Positions 8,519 through 18,664 of a DNA stretch of 64,000 nucleotides are shown here, one piece after another. The translations under genes and the position numbers were made by a program. This DNA is from Halomonas sp. S3-1-1 (GTDB lineage: Bacteria > Pseudomonadota > Gammaproteobacteria > Pseudomonadales > Halomonadaceae). Under the pieces are notes generated by a model, which was not told where the DNA came from, did no database searches, and worked only from the letters and a program-made list of their open reading frames with translations. The DNA is taken from positions 186,001 through 250,000 of the forward strand of contig NZ_JALGBZ010000001.1 of NCBI RefSeq assembly GCF_023757625.1. The letters are read 5' to 3'. Every line of letters starts with the position of its first letter. The stretch's first letter is position 1.

Positions 8519-9649
8519 TTAGCTGCTCACGCCCTGCTCGCTGGCATCGTCGGCGCCTTCCTCGATCAGTTCGTCGGCGTCCTCTTGAGCCTCTTGTGGG
8601 GCATCCGGCGGTGCCTGATCCTTGGCGGCGGCAGTCAATGTCGTCGTGATGGCGAAGTGATCCGACCCTTCGATGGTGACGCGGTCGAGCTCGACGAGCT
8701 CAAAGCCGTCGGAGACGAACATGTGGTCGATCGGGTAGCGCCACAACGGGTACTCGGTGTGGTACGTGCTCAAAAGCCCTCTTCCCCGGCGCGGATCCTC
8801 GAGTTCACTCAGGCTCTTGAACAGCTTCGTCGTATTGGACCAGGCGGCATCGTTGAAGTCTCCGGTAACGATCCAGCGGTTGTCCGCGTCCTCGGCCACG
8901 CGTTCGGCCACCAGCATCAGCTCGGCATCGCGCTCCCGGCTGTCCCGGCGCTCCGTTTCACCGCCGTCGTTGGGTGTGCGCTCTTTAAGCCCCGGCGGCA
9001 CCGGGTGAATGCCCGCGTAGCGCACGGGCCCGATGCCCGGCACCGCGAGCGTTGCAAAGATCGACGCACGGCGCTCGGACACCAAATGCTCGACCCGGGC
9101 GTCCTGGAGAGGGATGCGCGACCAGACCACGATGCCGAGCCCCTCGCCGCGCACGTCTCCCTCACGGTATTCGTAAATCTCATCCAGCGGTGCCAGGCCC
9201 GCCTCCCAGCCGCTATCGACTTCGATGAGCAGCACGACGTCCGGGTCCTCGCGCTTTATCACCTCCAGCGCCTCGGCGTAACGGTCATTGGTGAAGTCGA
9301 GGTTGGCGGTCATGATTTTGAGCGTGGACTGATTCGCCAGCGTTTGCGCATCGGCCTCGGCCACCTCATCAGGCCACACCGGCGTAAAGGGCAGAATATG
9401 GGAGCCCTGCCATGCCCCCGTTGCCAATAGCGCCACCAGCAGTAGTGCGTGCTCTTTTCGCGCTCGGCCGATCCAGGCGTGCAGCGTCAACAGCAAAAGC
9501 GTGACTGCAATGACCAGGCTCAACTGCAGCCGGGGAAACTCCCACAGTCGGATGGCCCAGTGGCCGCTGGGAATTTCGGGAAGCAGGCTGACTACGATCA
9601 AGGCGAGGGTCAGTAGACGAACGGTCCAGAGAAGAAGTTTTGATAACAT
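8519..9649 (-). CDS. Membrane-anchored endonuclease/exonuclease/phosphatase family protein
   Basis: 376 residues from the ATG chosen (MLSKLLLW...). About three hydrophobic segments in the first 100 residues are followed by an EEP catalytic fold: IMTANLDFTNDRYAEAL, DPDVVLLIEVD, VTGDFNDAAWS, YPIDHMFVSDGF and GSDHFAI. These are the Asn, Glu, Asp/Asn and Asp-His positions of the family. A 35-residue acidic tail (QEAQEDADELIEEGADD) closes the protein. The fold is used by nucleases and phospholipid phosphatases; the substrate here is unknown. The frame stays open upstream through a terminator, so that extension is rejected. Confidence 0.82.
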   Translation of the reverse strand: MLSKLLLWTVRLLTLALIVVSLLPEIPSGHWAIRLWEFPRLQLSLVIAVTLLLLTLHAWIGRARKEHALLLVALLATGAWQGSHILPFTPVWPDEVAEADAQTLANQSTLKIMTANLDFTNDRYAEALEVIKREDPDVVLLIEVDSGWEAGLAPLDEIYEYREGDVRGEGLGIVVWSRIPLQDARVEHLVSERRASIFATLAVPGIGPVRYAGIHPVPPGLKERTPNDGGETERRDSRERDAELMLVAERVAEDADNRWIVTGDFNDAAWSNTTKLFKSLSELEDPRRGRGLLSTYHTEYPLWRYPIDHMFVSDGFELVELDRVTIEGSDHFAITTTLTAAAKDQAPPDAPQEAQEDADELIEEGADDASEQGVSS

Positions 9650-9741
9650 CGCGTGCTCGAACAGGGCGTGGCGGCGTATGGGGTGTCCCCGGCGAAGAGC
9701 AATCGTACAGTATTTGAAAGTCAGTCGCGTGACAGGCAGGC

Positions 9742-9785
9742 AAAAAAAAGGCCACATGCTTTTAAAGCTATGTGGCCATTTTTTT
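9742..9785 (-). terminator. Terminator downstream of tRNA-Pro
   Basis: Stem GGCCACAT / ATGTGGCC with an AT-rich inner part, flanked by A- and T-runs on both sides. It lies just beyond the 3' end of the tRNA and so ends that transcript; the flanking runs make it potentially bidirectional. Confidence 0.85.
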
Positions 9786-9794
9786 AACAATTTC

Positions 9795-9871
9795 TGGTCG
9801 GAATAGCAGGATTCGAACCTACGACCTCTGCCTCCCGAAGGCAGCGCTCTACCAAGCTGAGCTATATTCCG
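9795..9871 (-). tRNA. tRNA-Pro (anticodon CGG)
   Basis: 77 nt read on the minus strand, CCA end encoded. Acceptor stem CGGAATA pairs with TATTCCG; D-arm AGCTCAGCTTGGTAGAGC, anticodon stem CTGCC/GGCAG with loop TTCGGGA (anticodon CGG), and T-arm GTAGGTTCGAATCCTAC are all present. It reads CCG codons, which are abundant in this GC-rich genome. Confidence 0.95.
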
Positions 9872-9891
9872 GCGCTCAATAACGGGGATGA

Positions 9892-9920
9892 ATCTTACGC
9901 CTGCGCCCCGGGTTTTTCAA
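9892..9920 (-). promoter_or_regulatory. Sigma-70 promoter of tRNA-Pro
   Basis: On the minus strand TTGAAA, a 17-base spacer and TAAGAT lie just upstream of the tRNA; the -10 ends about 20 bases before the mature 5' end. The near-consensus boxes and exact spacing fit a strong tRNA promoter. Confidence 0.7.
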
Positions 9921-9958
9921 GAGGTAATTCAAAAATAGTCGTCACTGTCCGGCGCGAA

Positions 9959-10960
9959 TCAGGACTGGCGCTCGATCGCCATGCGGGCGAGCTTGGCCAT
10001 GCTGTCGCGATACGCGCTTTCGGGCAGTTTTTCGAGCTCGGCGAGCGCGCGCTCGACCATCTCCACCGCGCGCTCACGGGTGTACTCGAGCGCGCCGGTG
10101 CGGTGCACGATCGCCAGCACGTCGTCGAGCTGCTCGAGCCCGCCCTTGCGGATCGCCTGGCGAATCAGCTTGGCCTCTTCGGGCGTGCCGCGCTCCATGG
10201 CGTTGATCAGCGGCAGCGTCGGCTTGCCTTCGGCCAGGTCGTCGCCGACGTTTTTGCCCATTTCATCGGCATCGCCCTGGTAGTCGAGCAGGTCGTCGAT
10301 CAGCTGGAAGGCGAGCCCCAGGTAGCGGCCGTAGTGCTGAAGCGCGCGCTCCTGCTCCGGGGTGGCCTCGGCGAGCACCGCGCCGCTGTGGGAGGCCGCC
10401 TCGAACAGCATCGCGGTCTTGCCCTGGATGGTTTCGAAGTAGGCTTCTTCGGACAGGCTCGGGTTGCCGATGTTGGTGAGCTGCAATACTTCGCCTTCGG
10501 CGATGATGCAGGTTGCGCTCGACAGGATCGCCATGATGCGCATCGAGCCGACGCTAACCATCATCTGAAACGAGCGCGAGTAGAGAAAGTCTCCCACCAA
10601 TACCGACGGCGCGTTGCCCCAAGCGTCGTTGGCGGTTTTCTTGCCGCGGCGCAGGTGCGAGTCGTCGACCACATCGTCGTGCAGCAGGGTCGAGGTGTGC
10701 ATGAACTCGATCAGGGTGGCGAGCGTTACGTGCTTGTCGCCTTCATAGCCCAGCGCGCGGGCGGCCAGCAGCACCAGTAATGGGCGCATGCGCTTGCCGC
10801 CGCTTTCGATGATGTACTGGCCGATGGTTTCGACCAACGGGACGTTGGAGTTGAGCTGCTCGACAATGGTTCGGTTAACGGCCTCGAAATCGCCCGCCAC
10901 CACGGCGTGCAGCGGTGAAGGCGTGGGGCTGACAGGCGTTTGGGGAGAGACGTTAGTCAT
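9959..10960 (-). CDS. ispB: Octaprenyl diphosphate synthase IspB
   Basis: 333 residues, all-alpha trans-prenyltransferase. It extends farnesyl diphosphate with isopentenyl diphosphate units to make the ubiquinone side chain. The first aspartate-rich motif (LLHDDVVDDSHLRRG) and the second (FQLIDDLLDY, then GKNVGDDLAEGKPTLP) are intact, as is ESGGKRMRPLLVLL near the N-terminus. It is divergent from rplU-rpmA, the usual gammaproteobacterial layout. Chain length (C40 versus C45) cannot be read from sequence by eye; Halomonas species mostly use Q-9, so a nonaprenyl product is possible. Confidence 0.93.
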   Translation of the reverse strand: MTNVSPQTPVSPTPSPLHAVVAGDFEAVNRTIVEQLNSNVPLVETIGQYIIESGGKRMRPLLVLLAARALGYEGDKHVTLATLIEFMHTSTLLHDDVVDDSHLRRGKKTANDAWGNAPSVLVGDFLYSRSFQMMVSVGSMRIMAILSSATCIIAEGEVLQLTNIGNPSLSEEAYFETIQGKTAMLFEAASHSGAVLAEATPEQERALQHYGRYLGLAFQLIDDLLDYQGDADEMGKNVGDDLAEGKPTLPLINAMERGTPEEAKLIRQAIRKGGLEQLDDVLAIVHRTGALEYTRERAVEMVERALAELEKLPESAYRDSMAKLARMAIERQS

Positions 10961-11283
10961 GAAATTAGGGTCATCGCGGCAGGTGAAAAGCGGCTATTAC
11001 CGCCCTGAGTGGGGATTATGCTATGGGGCCGCCTGTAAGGCGTCAAGGCGAAGCCGCCGGCGAGCCGCTGGCGAGCCGCGCCGCGCCAATTGACACGCCC
11101 CTGGGGGCTTGTGGTAAAGCTCGATCATCGCTATAATCCGCGACCCACTCATCATGCTCCCTGTCAGATGGCTGCCGAAAGGGGCGCCACTCGCCGCAGG
11201 TCTTAAGAGCACGACGCGAAAGCGCGTAGGTGATGAGCGCTGGCTTAAAGGTGCCAGCTTCAACGACGAGTCCGGAGAGCGAC
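10961..11283 (+). promoter_or_regulatory. ispB/rplU divergent intergenic region with rplU promoter
   Basis: 323 bp without a gene. A good promoter for rplU is TTGTGG (11109-11114), a 17-base spacer and TATAAT (11132-11137), leaving a leader of about 140 nt. A TTGACA at 11090-11095 is too far from that TATAAT to pair with it. The stretch 11045-11085 is a GC-rich run of near-repeats of GCGAGCCGC. No leader structure was recognised with confidence. Confidence 0.65.
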
Positions 11284-11595
11284 ATGTACGCAATTATCAA
11301 AAGCGGTGGCAAACAGTACCGCGTTCAGGAAGGCCAGACCCTCAAGCTCGAGAAAATCGAAGTCGCTACCGGCGAATCGATCGATTTCGAAGAAGTGCTG
11401 ATGGTCGCAGACGGCGACGATTTCAACATCGGTGCACCGATGATCAGCGGCGCGAAAGTCTCCGCTGAAATCGTTTCCCACGGCCGTGGTGAAAAAGTGA
11501 ACATCATCAAGTTCCGTCGCCGTAAGCACAGCATGAAGCGTCAGGGCCACCGTCAGTGGTTCACCGAAGTTAAAATTACCGGAATTTCCGTTTAA
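11284..11595 (+). CDS. rplU: 50S ribosomal protein L21
   Basis: 103 residues, the normal length for L21. The start [18 protein letters not shown] follows GGAGAG; an upstream in-frame extension is not used. It binds 23S rRNA in the large subunit. The C-terminal [18 protein letters not shown] is the typical basic rRNA-binding tail. It is first of the rplU-rpmA operon. Confidence 0.98.
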   Translation: MYAIIKSGGKQYRVQEGQTLKLEKIEVATGESIDFEEVLMVADGDDFNIGAPMISGAKVSAEIVSHGRGEKVNIIKFRRRKHSMKRQGHRQWFTEVKITGISV

Positions 11596-11629
11596 CACGG
11601 TCTATTCCCCTAATTAGGAGGCTATTTCG

Positions 11630-13202
<1,573 letters not shown>

Positions 13203-13222
13203 ACCGGTGAGGCGAGTAGCGC

Positions 13223-13246
13223 CCGCGGGCTCGGAGCAGCCCGCGG
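13223..13246 (+). other. Hairpin between obgE and proB
   Basis: Perfect 9-bp stem CCGCGGGCT / AGCCCGCGG with a 6-nt loop, 20 bp after obgE. No T-run follows, so it is either a weak terminator or an mRNA-processing hairpin between two co-oriented genes. The rest of the 121-bp gap shows nothing else clear. Confidence 0.45.
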
Positions 13247-13323
13247 TGTTGGCATCGGCGTTGAACGCGTTATCGGCATTGAGATTATTGAGCTTATAAA
13301 GTGGCGGGCAGGAGAGAGGCGGC

Positions 13324-14463
13324 ATGGAACATCGTGAGCAGTGGCCGGGCCGGGAGGTACTGACGGGCGCGCGCCGCGTGGTGGTGAAAATCGGCAGCGC
13401 TCTGATCACCGACGACGGGCGGGGCCTCGATGACGTGGCCATCGGCGCTTGGGTCGATCAGATCGCCGCGCTCCACGCTCGCGGCATCGAGGTCGTGCTG
13501 GTCTCTTCCGGCGCGGTGGCGGCGGGCATGGTGCGCCTTGGCTGGCAGGCTCGGCCGAGCGCGGTGCACGAACTCCAGGCCGCCGCCGCCGTGGGCCAGA
13601 ACGGCCTGACCCAGTGCTACGAGCAGCACTTCGCCCGCCACGCCATGCTCACCGCCCAGATTCTACTGACCCACGACGATCTCTCCGATCGCAAGCGCTA
13701 TCTTAATGCGCTGTCGGCGCTGCGCACGCTGGTCGAAATGCGCGTGGTGCCGGTGGTCAACGAAAACGACACCGTGGTCACCGACGAGATCCGCTTTGGC
13801 GACAACGACACCTTGGGCGCTTTAGTGGCAAACCTGCTGGAGGCCGACGCGCTAGTGCTGCTCACCGACCAGGAAGGGCTGTTCGACGCGGATCCGCGCC
13901 ACGACCCTAGCGCCACCCTGATCAGCGAAGGCCGGGCCGACGATCCGAAGCTTGCCGCCGTGGCGGGCAGCGGCGGGGCGCTTGGGCGGGGCGGCATGAG
14001 CACCAAGGTACGCGCTGCCAAGCTCGCCGCGCGCTCCGGGGCGCTGACGATCATCGCCAGCGGCCGCCAGCCCGAGGTGATTACGCGCATCATGGCCGGC
14101 GAAGCGCTGGGCACGCTGCTCAAACCCGACCAGGCGCCGATGGCGGCGCGCAAGCGCTGGCTCGCTGGCCAGCTCCAGGTGCGCGGCACGCTCACCCTCG
14201 ATGCCGGCGCGGTGAACGTGCTGCGCGAAAAGGGCTCGAGCCTTCTGCCGGTAGGCGTGCGTCAGGTGCAGGGCAGCTTCAAGCGCGGCGATATGGTGCT
14301 CTGCGTGGACGAGCAGGGTGAGCGCGTCGCCAAGGGCCTGATCAACTACGGCGCCGACGAAGCGCGCCGGCTGGCCGGCAAGCCAAGCCACCAGATCGAG
14401 GCGATCCTCGGCTTCGTCGAAGCTCACGAGCTGATACACCGCGATAACCTGGTCATCGTCTAG
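13324..14463 (+). CDS. proB: Glutamate 5-kinase
   Basis: 379 residues: an amino-acid kinase domain ([58 protein letters not shown]) followed by a C-terminal PUA domain (about 285-370). It phosphorylates glutamate, the first and feedback-controlled step of proline synthesis. Proline is also a compatible solute in halophiles. The start follows GGAGAGAGGCGGC. It ends 2 bp from the convergent DUF1853 gene with no terminator between. Confidence 0.95.
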   Translation: MEHREQWPGREVLTGARRVVVKIGSALITDDGRGLDDVAIGAWVDQIAALHARGIEVVLVSSGAVAAGMVRLGWQARPSAVHELQAAAAVGQNGLTQCYEQHFARHAMLTAQILLTHDDLSDRKRYLNALSALRTLVEMRVVPVVNENDTVVTDEIRFGDNDTLGALVANLLEADALVLLTDQEGLFDADPRHDPSATLISEGRADDPKLAAVAGSGGALGRGGMSTKVRAAKLAARSGALTIIASGRQPEVITRIMAGEALGTLLKPDQAPMAARKRWLAGQLQVRGTLTLDAGAVNVLREKGSSLLPVGVRQVQGSFKRGDMVLCVDEQGERVAKGLINYGADEARRLAGKPSHQIEAILGFVEAHELIHRDNLVIV

Positions 14464-14465
14464 CC

Positions 14466-15425
14466 TCAAGCGCGCGTTTCGATCGGCAGCGGCACCTCCC
14501 GCGGCCAGGCGTCGGGCACGATGAACACGCGCTCGCTCGCGCCGTCGTTGGCTTTTAACATCACCTGCTGGGGGCCGAAGCGCTCGATACACGCCTCGAT
14601 CTGCGGCCACAGCGCCGCCGGCGGGTGAAACGCCGTCTCGACCGGCGGCGCCATCCAGAACGGCTTGGAAAGCCAAGCCAGCCGCACTTCTCCCGCGCTC
14701 TCCAAAAGCGCCGCCCACTCCTTTCGATGACACCACCGCCCACGCTCGTGCTGCGCGGTGGCGCCTCGTGGCGGGGGAAGCGCCCCGTGAAACGGGTAGA
14801 ACAGCACCCCGGGCATGGCCACCTGATGAGTGATCTCGCCGATCTCGCCCGGGCAGTCGCGCGGGGTGAGCCAATGGCGCAGCGTATTGCGCGCAAGCGG
14901 GGTGACGGAAAGCGGCAGCTGGTGGGCGTGCAGGTGCGCGCACTTGCGCGCCAGGCTGTCGAGCCCGCCGGTGCCGATCCAGCGGTTGGGGCTTTCCGGC
15001 GCGTCCGGGCCTTCATCAAGCCCTAGATAGAACTTGATCGCCACTTCCAAGTGTATGGGGGCGGGGTTGGCTTGCGTGCGGTAGAGCATGTCCAGCTCGC
15101 CCAGGGTCTGGCGGCGCTCGCGAATGGCAACGTTGTGCGCCAAAAGCCGGGTATTAGGGCTTTGGCCGAGCAGCAGATGCCAAAGCGCCTCGTGGTAGTG
15201 GCCCATCCGCCTCACCCGCTTTTTCGACAGCGCCTGAATCGCCGGCCGCTGGCGCAAAAGCCAGCCCTGCTCGCCGTGCGCAAGCCCCAGCGCCGCGCGG
15301 CTCGGCCGGCCCGGGTAGCCCTTGAGCTCGACGATGTCCTGGGCGTCCAGAAGCCACGCCAGATCGCGCGCAATGGCGTCTTCGAGCGGGGCACTGAGCG
15401 CATCGAGAGGGCTTTGTGGCGGCAT
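14466..15425 (-). CDS. DUF1853 family protein
   Basis: 319 residues from MPPQSPLD. The regions LAWLLDAQDIVELKG, RRMGHYHEALWHLLL, TLGELDMLYRT and HLEVAIKFYLG are the conserved core of DUF1853, a cytoplasmic family of unknown function found in gammaproteobacteria. The acidic/lysine layout LGELDML...HLEVAIKFYL is reminiscent of PD-(D/E)XK nuclease cores; that is inference, not established here. The first 27 in-frame codons upstream lack a good ribosome site. It is divergent from glutamate dehydrogenase. Confidence 0.8.
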   Translation of the reverse strand: MPPQSPLDALSAPLEDAIARDLAWLLDAQDIVELKGYPGRPSRAALGLAHGEQGWLLRQRPAIQALSKKRVRRMGHYHEALWHLLLGQSPNTRLLAHNVAIRERRQTLGELDMLYRTQANPAPIHLEVAIKFYLGLDEGPDAPESPNRWIGTGGLDSLARKCAHLHAHQLPLSVTPLARNTLRHWLTPRDCPGEIGEITHQVAMPGVLFYPFHGALPPPRGATAQHERGRWCHRKEWAALLESAGEVRLAWLSKPFWMAPPVETAFHPPAALWPQIEACIERFGPQQVMLKANDGASERVFIVPDAWPREVPLPIETRA

Positions 15426-15534
15426 GTCGGCGTTCCGGCGGCGTCTGCACGTTAGCGGTGAAATCGAAAAACGGCTGCTACGCTTAAGGGCGGTTAGCGA
15501 TCTCAACGGTCCATCGATGCAAAGGAGTGTATTT

Positions 15535-16929
15535 ATGGCTCATTCGAAAAATAGCGGTAAAAGCAGCGCCAAGCGTAGCCGCAAGGGTAAAAAGCAGGCG
15601 CCGTCCAAAAGTGCCGAGTCCAAAAACGCGGCCTCTGCCCACTCTGATGTTGAAGCCCAGGCACTGACGCCGCAAACCGGCGCGGCGCTTTTCGACGACG
15701 CCCGCTCGCGCCTGGAAGAGGTGTTCGAGGCGCTGGATATTCACCACGACGCCCGCGCACGGCTGATGCAGCCGGCGATGTCGCTGCAGGTCAGTATTCC
15801 GGTGCGCATGGACGACGGCCGCCTGCAAGCGTTTCCCGCCTGGAGGGTGCAGTACGATATCTCCCTGGGGCCGGCCAAGGGCGGGGTGCGCTTTCACCCA
15901 AAGGCCAACCAGCACGAGGTCACCACGCTCAGCTTCTGGATGGCGGTGAAGTGCGCGGTGGCCGGGCTTCCGTTTGGTGGCGGCAAGGGCGGCGTTCAGG
16001 TCGATGCCAAGGCGCTTTCGTCGCTTGAGCGCGAGCGCCTGGCGCGGGGCTACATTCGCGCGATCGCCGATGTGGTGGGTCCGGATCGCGACATTCCCGC
16101 GCCGGACATGAACACCGACGCCGAAGTGATGGGCTGGATGATCGACGAGTACGAGAACATCGTGCGCCGCCGGGCGCCGTCGGCGATCACGGGCAAGCCG
16201 CTGTCGCTTGGTGGCTCGCCGGGCCGGGTCGAGGCCACCGGCCGCGGCGCGCTGAAGGTGCTGGATCTCTGGGCGCAGCAAGCATCGCGCAAGCCCGAGG
16301 ACACCACCGTGGCGGTGCAAGGCTTTGGCAACGCGGCGTACCACTTCGCCCGCTTGGCCAGCGAGCGCGGCTATCAGGTGGTGGCGGTCTCCGACTCCAG
16401 CGGCGGCATCTACAAACAAAAAGGGCTCGATATCGACGCGGCCAAAAAGGCCAAGGAGAAGCATGGCGAGCTCGCCAAGTGCCGCCAGGGTGAGAGCCTC
16501 AAGGGTGAGGAGCTGTTGGCGCTCGAGGTCGACGTGCTGGCGCTGGCCGCCATGGAAAACCAGGTCACTGGCGATAACGTCGGCGACATTCGCGCCGGGA
16601 TGATTCTCGAGATCGCCAACGGCCCGGTCACCAGCGACGCCGACCGCGCGCTGGAAAGCCGCGGAGTAGACGTGCTGCCGGACGTGCTGGCCAACACCGG
16701 GGGGGTGATCGTGAGCTACTTCGAGTGGCTACAAAACCGCGCGGGCCAGGCTTGGAGCGAAGAGGAGGTCAACCAGCGGTTGGACGAGATCCTCGACGAT
16801 CAGGCCAATCGGGTACTCAAGCGCGCCCGCGACGAAAAGATCACCTACCGTCAGGCCGCGTATCGTCAGGGCGTCGAGCGCATCGCCGAGGCGATCATGG
16901 CGCGCGGCAACTGCCAGGACTGCCGCTAA
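15535..16929 (+). CDS. Glutamate dehydrogenase (Glu/Leu/Phe/Val family)
   Basis: 464 residues; oxidative deamination or amination between glutamate and 2-oxoglutarate. The catalytic-lysine region KCAVAGLPFGGGKGGVQVD, PAPDMNTDAEVMGWMIDEY, GSPGRVEATGRG and the Rossmann motif VQGFGNAAYHFA are intact. The start follows AAAGGAG. The first ~45 residues are unusual: a lysine/serine/alanine-rich low-complexity tail (KNSGKSSAKRSRKGKKQ) in front of the normal enzyme. Coenzyme preference is not obvious, so gdhA versus gdhB type is left open. Confidence 0.9.
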   Translation: MAHSKNSGKSSAKRSRKGKKQAPSKSAESKNAASAHSDVEAQALTPQTGAALFDDARSRLEEVFEALDIHHDARARLMQPAMSLQVSIPVRMDDGRLQAFPAWRVQYDISLGPAKGGVRFHPKANQHEVTTLSFWMAVKCAVAGLPFGGGKGGVQVDAKALSSLERERLARGYIRAIADVVGPDRDIPAPDMNTDAEVMGWMIDEYENIVRRRAPSAITGKPLSLGGSPGRVEATGRGALKVLDLWAQQASRKPEDTTVAVQGFGNAAYHFARLASERGYQVVAVSDSSGGIYKQKGLDIDAAKKAKEKHGELAKCRQGESLKGEELLALEVDVLALAAMENQVTGDNVGDIRAGMILEIANGPVTSDADRALESRGVDVLPDVLANTGGVIVSYFEWLQNRAGQAWSEEEVNQRLDEILDDQANRVLKRARDEKITYRQAAYRQGVERIAEAIMARGNCQDCR

Positions 16930-16936
16930 CCTGCGT

Positions 16937-16962
16937 CAGGGGCGGGCTTTTGCTTGCCCCTG
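16937..16962. terminator. Hairpin between convergent gdh and PepSY-like gene
   Basis: CAGGGGC / GCCCCTG arms with a 12-nt loop containing CTTTT, between two convergent genes. A plausible but weak terminator. Confidence 0.5.
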
Positions 16963-16976
16963 GCAGGCGTTAGTTA

Positions 16977-17450
16977 TTAGTCGCGGTCGATCTCGACCAC
17001 ATCAAAAGAGCCCTGACGCACGCTGATCTCGATGTCGCGGCCGTCGTCGGACTCGCCTTCGATATCGATGATGCCGCTGCGGCTGATATCGATTTCCTCG
17101 AACGCGGTCATGCCTTCCTGGCGGGCCATCTCGAACGCCTGGCGGATATCGTCCTCGCTCATGCCCCAGGCGCCGCTGACCAGCCGCTCGCGCTCTTCAC
17201 TCAGGCTTTCGCCGCTATCGAGCGAGAACTCGACGTCGGCGAACCACTCCTCGTCGAGCCAGCCTTCGGCTTCGATACGGCGGCCGTCATCGACGCTAAG
17301 CTCTTCGAGATGGGTGAAGCCGTAGTTGGCGGTATAGTTCAGCACCTCATCCAGCCGCTCGAGTGGCAGGCGGTCGGCTTGGGCGGCGGTGGTGGCAACG
17401 AGCAGCAGGGCAGAGGCTGGCAATAGCACTGCTTTTTTCATCGGTGTCAT
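16977..17450 (-). CDS. Exported PepSY-like protein
   Basis: 157 residues from MTPMKKAVLL, chosen because GGGAGTG precedes it and it gives a clean signal peptide (KKAVLLPASALLLVATTAAQA, cleavage before DRLPL). The mature protein is very acidic and seems to contain two repeats of a PepSY-like beta-alpha unit: HLEELSVDDGRRIEAEGW and IDISRSGIIDIEGESDDGR. It probably sits in the periplasm. It is divergent from another exported PepSY-like gene that heads the two-component operon. PepSY domains are thought to be inhibitory or sensory modules; the role here is unknown. Confidence 0.75.
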   Translation of the reverse strand: MTPMKKAVLLPASALLLVATTAAQADRLPLERLDEVLNYTANYGFTHLEELSVDDGRRIEAEGWLDEEWFADVEFSLDSGESLSEERERLVSGAWGMSEDDIRQAFEMARQEGMTAFEEIDISRSGIIDIEGESDDGRDIEISVRQGSFDVVEIDRD

Positions 17451-17474
17451 GTCACACTCCCTTTCCAGTATAAA

Positions 17475-17604
17475 AACCTCGCAGGCTAGAAACCTCGCGG
17501 GACGAGCATTCAGCGTTCTCGCCAAGCCTTGCGAGGTGAGACAGGCCCTTTATAGCAGCGGCGCTCTTTCGCTAACCTGAAGGCGGCGTTCATGAAGCGT
17601 TCAT
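17475..17604. promoter_or_regulatory. Shared promoter region with direct repeats
   Basis: Between the two PepSY-like genes there are two copies of AACCTCGC 16 bp apart (17475, 17491), an inverted GCGAGGT at 17531, and a tandem GCGTTCAT-GAA-GCGTTCAT (17586-17604). The 11-bp period of the last pair is the usual spacing for OmpR/PhoB-family dimers, so it is a candidate site for the response regulator encoded just downstream. Confidence 0.45.
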
Positions 17605-17627
17605 CTCGAGTTTGGCATCCTGAGCCC

Positions 17628-17996
17628 ATGAAACGATGTTCGTGGTTCTATCCAGCCTCCTTTTGCGCCGCGCTGCTGGTCGTGGCGACGTTTGCGTGGG
17701 CGAGCGCGGCCGACGCCGAGCCGCAATGGCGAGCGCTTCACGGCCAAGTACAGCGCGGCGAAACGGTGGGGCTGGAGTCGCTTCTGGACTGGCTGGAGGC
17801 GCGCTTCGAGGGTGAGGTGATCGAAATCGAAATGGAGCGCGACGACGGCGAGATCGAGTACGAAATCAAGATGCTCGGCCCCCAAGGCCAGGTGGTTGAG
17901 TTCGAGTTCGACGGCAGAAGCGGCCAGCTAATGAAAATCGAAGGCGTGCGGATCAACGAGATGCGCCGCGACGACGTCAAGGATGACCTGCGATGA
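17628..17996 (+). CDS. Exported PepSY-domain protein heading a two-component operon
   Basis: 122 residues from MKRCSWF; an ATG 12 codons upstream (17592) is equally possible and has a better ribosome site (AAGGCGG), but overlaps the tandem repeat. The signal peptide ends ...WASAADA|EP. The mature part is a single PepSY unit (GEVIEIEMERDDGEIEYEIK, VEFEFDGRSGQLMKIEG). The stop overlaps the regulator start (ATGA), so the three genes are translationally coupled. A periplasmic accessory or sensor role for the kinase is inferred. Confidence 0.8.
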   Translation: MKRCSWFYPASFCAALLVVATFAWASAADAEPQWRALHGQVQRGETVGLESLLDWLEARFEGEVIEIEMERDDGEIEYEIKMLGPQGQVVEFEFDGRSGQLMKIEGVRINEMRRDDVKDDLR

Positions 17997-18664
17997 AGTG
18001 TTTATTGGTGGAAGACGACCAGGCGCTGGCCAGTGAGTTGGCCCAGGCGCTCAAGGATGGCGATTGGCTGGTGGAAGTCGCCGATACCGGTCAACAGGCG
18101 GATTTCCTGGTGCGCACCGAAGCTTATGACGCGCTGATTCTCGATGTCGGCCTGCCCGACGGCGACGGCACGCGCTGGCTAGGCGCTTGGCGCGACGACG
18201 GCATCGACCTGCCGGTGCTGATCCTCACCGCCCGCGAGCGCTGGGCGGACAAGGCCGCGGGCTTCTCCGCCGGCGCCGACGATTACGTCACCAAGCCTTT
18301 TGAGTCCGCCGAGGTGCTCTTTCGCCTGCGCGCGATCTTGCGCCGCACCCACGGCCATGCCCACCCGGTGATTCGCTTGGGCGAGCTGAGTCTGGACACC
18401 CACACCCAGCACGTGAGCCTCGCCGGGCGCCCGGTCAGTCTCACCGCTCAGGAGACGCGGCTTCTAAGCTATTTGATGCACGCCGCCCCGCGCGTGGTCA
18501 GCCGCGCCGAGCTCGCCGAGCACGTGTACGATCGCGACCAGGAGCCGGACTCCAACGTGATCGACGTGCAGATCAGCCGGCTGCGCCGCAAGCTCGGCGC
18601 CTGGCGCTTCGTTACCCTGAGAGGCCAAGGGTATCGCCTGCTGGCCGAGGCGCCGGATGCCTAA
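17993..18664 (+). CDS. OmpR/PhoP-type response regulator
   Basis: 223 residues. Receiver domain: KCLLVEDDQALASEL with the acidic pocket, phospho-acceptor Asp in ALILDVGLPDGDG, and switch Thr/Lys in LILTARE and DDYVTKPFE. The C-terminal winged helix has LTAQETRLLSYLM and SNVIDVQISRLRRKLG. It overlaps the PepSY gene by 4 bp and the kinase gene by 8 bp. It resembles PhoP/QseB-type regulators and presumably controls its own operon and neighbours. Confidence 0.9.
   Translation: MKCLLVEDDQALASELAQALKDGDWLVEVADTGQQADFLVRTEAYDALILDVGLPDGDGTRWLGAWRDDGIDLPVLILTARERWADKAAGFSAGADDYVTKPFESAEVLFRLRAILRRTHGHAHPVIRLGELSLDTHTQHVSLAGRPVSLTAQETRLLSYLMHAAPRVVSRAELAEHVYDRDQEPDSNVIDVQISRLRRKLGAWRFVTLRGQGYRLLAEAPDA

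Noticed and set aside
11090..11137. TTGACA at 11090 paired with TATAAT at 11132 as the rplU promoter
   Set aside because: The spacing is 36 bp; TTGTGG at 11109 gives the correct 17-bp spacer instead.
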